Shown here one piece after another: positions 6,091 through 8,843 of a stretch of DNA of 8,843 nt (position 1 is the first letter of the stretch; each line of letters opens with the position of its first letter). The notes below the pieces were generated by a model. The model was not told the DNA's origin, did no database searches, and was given only the letters and a program-made list of their open reading frames with translations. Origin of the DNA: Clostridiales bacterium (GTDB lineage: Bacteria > Bacillota > Clostridia > Oscillospirales > Oscillospiraceae); NCBI GenBank assembly GCA_019421525.1, contig JAHZFC010000092.1:1-8843 (forward strand). Reading direction: 5' to 3'. A program made the position numbers and the translations under genes.

Positions 6091-7437
6091 TTGCCCACAC
6101 CCCTCTATGACTGTTTAAAAGAACTGGCCGCCCGGCACCCTCTCCGCTTTGACATGCCCGGACACCATGGAAAGCCTCTGCCCGGCGGCCTGGCGGACGC
6201 CAGCCTGGACTTCACCGAAAACGGCTGCACCGGAGACCTGTTCGGATTTGGCGGGGACGCCATCGAGGCGGCGGAGGACCTGTGGGCAGCCAGCCTGGGG
6301 TTCGACTGCTGCCTGTTTCTCACCGGGGGCTCCACCCAGGGCATCCACACTGGCCTTGCCCTGCTGGCCGGGGCGGAGGGGGCGGTGGCCCTGGACCGGG
6401 GCAGCCACCGCTCCGCCTACAACGCTCTGGCTCTGCTGGGGCTCACCCCCCATTACCTCTCCCGGCCCTGGCTGGCCCCGGAGGGGGTCACCGGGCCCAT
6501 GGAGCCGGAGACGGTGGAACAGGCCCTCCGGGCCCACCCGGAGATCAAAACAGTGTGTATCGTTTCCCCAACATATTACGGTGTGATATCAGATCTGCCC
6601 GCCATTTCCCGGGTCTGCCACGCATATGGGGCCAGGCTGATGGTGGACGGCGCTCACGGCGCCCACCTGCCCTTCCTGGGCTACCGGGGGTACCAGGCAG
6701 CGGACCTGGTGGTGATGTCCGCCCACAAGACCCTCCCCGCCATGGGGCAGTCCGCCCTGCTGCTGGCCAACGGCCTGACCATGGACGAGCTGCGGCGGAT
6801 GGGGTCGGTGTACGGTTCCTCCTCCCCGTCCTATCTCATGATGGCCTCCCTGGACCTGGCCCGGGACTGGATGGCCCGGGAGGGAGCGGACTGGTACCGC
6901 AAGGCGGTGGAAGGGGTGGATACGCTTCGGGAACATTTCCCCTCCCTGCGGCCAGGCCCCCTGGAGCTGGACCCGGCCCGGCTGGTGGTGCGCTGCTCCG
7001 ACGGCTTCCAGCTGGCGGAGACCCTCCGGGAGGAGAACATCTTCCCGGAGATGGCGGACCGGAACCATGTGGTGTTCATCTTCACCGCGGCGGAGCGGGT
7101 GGAGACGGTGGCCCGGCTGGAGTCCGCCCTGGCGGCGGCCCTGGCCTCTGACCGGCCGCCGGAGGACTTCTCCCACCTGGCTCCCCCTCCCCTGCCGGAG
7201 CAGGCGCTCACCCCCAGGCAGGCCCTGTTTGCCCCCCGGGAGACTGTCCCGCTCAGCCAGAGCGAGGGCAGGGTCTGCGCCTGCCAGGTGGCCCCCTATC
7301 CCCCCGGCATCCCAGTGGTGGCGCCGGGGGAGCGGATCGATAAAAAACATCTGGCCTATTTGGAGAGAATAGGATATAATAGAGAACAGGCAGAGGTCAT
7401 ATCAGGACCAAATGAACATAAGGAGGGTTCCCTATGA
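6091..7437 (+). CDS. PLP-dependent Orn/Lys/Arg decarboxylase family protein (YaaO/SpeA-like)
   Basis: This fold-type-I PLP enzyme family decarboxylates basic amino acids, giving agmatine, cadaverine or putrescine for polyamine synthesis. In the 448 residues are FDMPGHHG (20-27), the phosphate-binding GGSTQG (79-84), the cofactor-stacking histidine in RGSHRS (H106), DGAHGAH (186-192, with the Asp that pairs with the pyridine nitrogen), the PLP lysine in SAHKTLPAMGQ (K213) and the C-terminal YPPGIP (403-408). It matches the smaller Gram-positive type (Bacillus YaaO/SpeA, roughly 480-490 residues) rather than the large inducible enzymes. Which amino acid it uses is not clear. The TTG at 6091 is chosen because AAAGGAGGT (6075-6083) precedes it; a GTG at 6082 would lie inside that site. 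Its stop overlaps the darA start (ATGA). Confidence 0.9.
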   Translation: MPTPLYDCLKELAARHPLRFDMPGHHGKPLPGGLADASLDFTENGCTGDLFGFGGDAIEAAEDLWAASLGFDCCLFLTGGSTQGIHTGLALLAGAEGAVALDRGSHRSAYNALALLGLTPHYLSRPWLAPEGVTGPMEPETVEQALRAHPEIKTVCIVSPTYYGVISDLPAISRVCHAYGARLMVDGAHGAHLPFLGYRGYQAADLVVMSAHKTLPAMGQSALLLANGLTMDELRRMGSVYGSSSPSYLMMASLDLARDWMAREGADWYRKAVEGVDTLREHFPSLRPGPLELDPARLVVRCSDGFQLAETLREENIFPEMADRNHVVFIFTAAERVETVARLESALAAALASDRPPEDFSHLAPPPLPEQALTPRQALFAPRETVPLSQSEGRVCACQVAPYPPGIPVVAPGERIDKKHLAYLERIGYNREQAEVISGPNEHKEGSL

Positions 7438-7757
7438 AACTTATCATCGCAATCGTGAATCACGACGACGCCAACGCCGTCACCCGGGCGCTGACCCAGG
7501 CGGGATTCTCCTCCACCAAGCTGTCCACCACCGGCGGCTTTCTGATGGCGGGCAACGCCACCATCCTCATCGGCGTGGAGGATGAGAAGGTCCAGCAGGT
7601 CATCGACGTCATCCACGAGCATTCCTTCAGCCGCAAGCAGATGATCCCCACCACCACCGAGATGAGCTACGGCTACTATCCCTCCATGCCCGTGGAGGTC
7701 ACCGTGGGCGGGGCCACCGTCTTTGTGGTGGACGTGGAGCGGTTCGAGCGGCTGTGA
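7434..7757 (+). CDS. darA: Cyclic-di-AMP receptor DarA (PstA/YaaQ), PII-like
   Basis: DarA/PstA is a small trimeric PII-like cytoplasmic protein that binds cyclic di-AMP; its downstream target is not firmly established. The 107 residues align without gaps over the N-terminal half with Bacillus and Staphylococcus homologues: MKLIIAIVNHDD, T28, TTGGFLMAGN (32-41), G47 and, near the end, PVEVTVGGATVFVV (86-99). Compared with S. aureus PstA, the ligand-contacting N24 and R26 are Gly and Ser here, the PMGG segment of the flexible B-loop is absent, and the C-terminus ends ERFERL instead of a segment with Gln. A strong AGGAGG (7421-7426) lies 7 nt before the ATG. It overlaps the decarboxylase upstream and holB downstream by 4 bases each, keeping the Bacillus darA-holB neighbourhood. 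Confidence 0.93.
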   Translation: MKLIIAIVNHDDANAVTRALTQAGFSSTKLSTTGGFLMAGNATILIGVEDEKVQQVIDVIHEHSFSRKQMIPTTTEMSYGYYPSMPVEVTVGGATVFVVDVERFERL

Positions 7758-8509
7758 GCGCCATGCCCCCCCTGCCCAGCCCCCTGGCCCACGCCTACAT
7801 CCTGGCCGGAGGCAGCCAGGAGGCCCGCCGGGCCTTTGCCAGACGGATGACCGCCGCCTACCTGTGCGTGGGAGAGCGGCCCCCCTGCGGCCGTTGTCTG
7901 CCCTGCGAGAAGGTGGAAAAGGGCATCCACCCGGATGTGGCCCTGCTCGCCCCGGCGGAGGGGAAGCGGGAGATCGTGGCCGACCAGGCACGGGCCCTGC
8001 GGTCAGACGCCTATATCCGCCCCAACGAGGGAAAACGGAAGGTGTATGTCATCGACCCGGCGGACGCCATGAACCCAGTGGCTCAGAACGCCCTGCTGAA
8101 GGTGCTGGAGGACGGGCCGGAGTATACGGCCTTTTTACTGCTCACCGGCCAGCCGGGACAGCTGCTGGGCACCATCCGCTCCCGGTGCGAGACCATCACC
8201 CTCCCCCCCGAAGAGGAGCAGCAGGACCCGGAGCTGGAGCGCCGGGGGGCGCAGCTGGCCCAGCTGCTGCTGACAGGCAGCGAATGGGAGCTGGCCCAGG
8301 GCCTCACCGCCCTGGAGCTGGAGAAGTGGAAGGCAGATCAGCTGCTGGACCTGCTGGCCGCGGCAGAGCCCTTCGTGGCGGCGGAGCTGACGCGCAGCCG
8401 CCGGGCGGCCCCAGTGCTCCGGGCGCTGAAGACCTGCCGGGACAACGGGGTGTACAACGTGGGTGCGGGACACACCCTGGGATGGCTGTGCGCGGAGCTG
8501 TTTCGTTAG
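7754..8509 (+). CDS. holB: DNA polymerase III delta' subunit
   Basis: Delta' is part of the clamp loader that places the beta sliding clamp on DNA. The 251-residue product shows the delta' zinc site, four cysteines C38-x6-C45-x2-C48-x2-C51, followed by GIHPD (57-61). It has the conserved DPADAMNPVAQNALLKVLED (101-120) and the SRC motif (143-145) that supplies an arginine to the neighbouring ATPase. Walker A is absent (GGSQEARRAF), as expected for delta'. The C-terminal part is shorter than in Bacillus (about 330 residues in total), but the end NVGAGHTLGWLCAEL looks like a natural terminus. The GTG start overlaps the darA stop (GTGA) with no clear ribosome binding site; ATG at 7763 is an alternative. 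It is the last gene of the operon, and ricT/yaaT, often next, is not seen. Confidence 0.93.
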   Translation: MSAMPPLPSPLAHAYILAGGSQEARRAFARRMTAAYLCVGERPPCGRCLPCEKVEKGIHPDVALLAPAEGKREIVADQARALRSDAYIRPNEGKRKVYVIDPADAMNPVAQNALLKVLEDGPEYTAFLLLTGQPGQLLGTIRSRCETITLPPEEEQQDPELERRGAQLAQLLLTGSEWELAQGLTALELEKWKADQLLDLLAAAEPFVAAELTRSRRAAPVLRALKTCRDNGVYNVGAGHTLGWLCAELFR

Positions 8510-8530
8510 AAAAGGGCGAAGGCCCTTTTT
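8510..8530 (+). terminator. Terminator-like hairpin directly after holB
   Basis: AAAAGGGC (8510-8517) pairs with GCCCTTTT (8522-8529) around GAAG, and one more T follows. It starts at the base after the holB stop. Most of the T-tract is inside the stem, so termination is plausible but not certain. It also fits as the first member of the hairpin array that follows. Confidence 0.5.
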
Positions 8531-8705
8531 GAAAACCAAGGGCATCAGCCCTTGGACGATCTCAAGGACTGCGTCCCTGAGAGCATTATCCAAAGGCTAC
8601 GCCTTTGGAGAGCTGATTTTCCAAAAACCATTTCTTTTGACAGCGCCGTTGCCTCCCCCTTGACGGGGGAGGTGGCCCTGACAAGGGCGAGGCCCTTGTG
8701 GCCAC
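8510..8705 (+). repeat. Array of short, related hairpins
   Basis: Six short hairpins lie one after another between holB and the 39-bp core. Stems and loops are AAAAGGGC/GAAG (8510-8529), CCAAGGGC/ATCA (8536-8555), CTCAAGGAC/TGC with one mismatch (8561-8581), CCAAAGGC/TAC (8590-8608), CCTCCCCC/TTGAC (8652-8672) and ACAAGGGC/GAG (8681-8699). The last is extended by an outer GTGGCC/GGCCAC stem (8672-8677 and 8700-8705). Five of the six share an AAGG-based stem, as does the hairpin after dnaA (59-79), so they look like diverged copies of one unit. The stretch 8609-8651 holds nothing I recognise. Confidence 0.8.
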
Positions 8706-8759
8706 ATGAGGCTGTCCCAGCCTCCGGCGGGTGACTTTCTAAGCGATTAGAAAGTCACC
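8672..8759 (+). repeat. Right copy of the structured dispersed repeat
   Basis: It has the same parts in the same order as the copy after dnaA, in inverted orientation: the ACAAGGGC hairpin (8681-8699), the perfect 39-bp core (8702-8740) with its inner GAGGCTG/CAGCCTC hairpin (8708-8724), and a 13-bp perfect hairpin (8730-8742 with 8747-8759) closed by the loop GCGA. Read outward from the origin, both copies point the same way relative to replication and to the gene they follow. Confidence 0.88.
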
Positions 8760-8768
8760 AAAGAATCG

Positions 8769-8839
8769 CCGGGGGGTTAGGCGCGGATGAACTTCAAGCG
8801 CCAAGGGCGCGCTTTCGTTCTAAGCGCCTGCACCCCCGG
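8769..8839 (+). repeat. Long imperfect palindrome at the right end
   Basis: Outer arms CCGGGGG (8769-8775) with CCCCCGG (8833-8839) and AGGCGC (8779-8784) with GCGCCT (8824-8829) enclose an inner hairpin of GAAC/GTTC (8789-8792, 8817-8820) and AAGCGC/GCGCTT (8796-8801, 8809-8814). It directly follows the 39-bp-core repeat and is probably its distal part. The left copy is cut by the window edge before this part. Confidence 0.7.
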
Positions 8840-8843
8840 ACCC

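Noticed and set aside
7375..7380. TATAAT at the end of the decarboxylase gene, possible internal promoter for darA
   Set aside because: No reasonable -35 lies 16-18 bp upstream. It stays a weak possibility, since the stretch is locally AT-rich.
8586..8594. TTATCCAAA, one mismatch from a DnaA box
   Set aside because: A single site about 7 kb from dnaA, partly inside a hairpin stem of the repeat array, with no companion boxes.
8637..8642. Perfect -35 hexamer TTGACA after holB
   Set aside because: No -10-like sequence follows at 15-19 bp; the expected place is a GC-rich hairpin.
8510..8843. CRISPR array
   Set aside because: The repeated elements are short hairpins of unequal sequence and spacing, with no regular repeat-spacer pattern and no cas genes.

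Overview
The window looks like the chromosomal origin neighbourhood of a high-GC Clostridia member, most likely an Oscillospiraceae/Oscillospirales gut bacterium (Flavonifractor or Intestinimonas-like). This placement rests on the Firmicutes-type divergent dnaA / rpmH-rnpA-yidD-yidC-jag arrangement, the Bacillus-like darA-holB pair, the GC-rich coding sequence and the dense GC-rich intergenic hairpin repeats. No marker fixes the genus.

Layout: dnaA is read leftward (80-1402) and a 419-bp AT-richer gap (1403-1821) holds divergent promoters for dnaA and rpmH. Rightward come rpmH, rnpA, yidD, yidC and jag/khpB (1822-4927), closed by a strong intrinsic terminator (4942-4974). This is the usual ribosomal protein / RNase P / membrane insertion cluster beside the origin. 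A second rightward operon starts from its own promoter (5001-5029). It holds an Ap4A-hydrolase-like Nudix protein, a GNAT N-acetyltransferase, an Orn/Lys/Arg-decarboxylase-family PLP enzyme, the PII-like cyclic-di-AMP receptor DarA and DNA polymerase III delta' (holB). Three of its four junctions are 4-base overlaps and the fourth is a 15-base gap, so translational coupling is likely. The decarboxylase-darA-holB part matches the Bacillus yaaO-tmk-yaaQ-yaaR-holB region with tmk and yaaR missing.

Both ends of the window are made of the same structured repeat in inverted orientation: a perfect 39-bp core (19-57 and 8702-8740) flanked by hairpins. The two copies differ in their hairpin stems by paired, compensatory changes, so the fold appears to be what is conserved. 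The right copy is preceded by a run of related short hairpins (8510-8705) and followed by a long imperfect palindrome (8769-8839). The ends of the window may simply be where a draft assembly broke at this repeat.

The genes are ordinary housekeeping families and I see no defence system, CRISPR array, transposase, tRNA or rRNA. The points most worth a second look are the covarying repeat element, a DnaA whose DNA-contact residues depart from the usual ones combined with no recognisable DnaA box in the dnaA-rpmH gap, and the unusual gene company of darA, itself altered at residues that contact the ligand in homologues.
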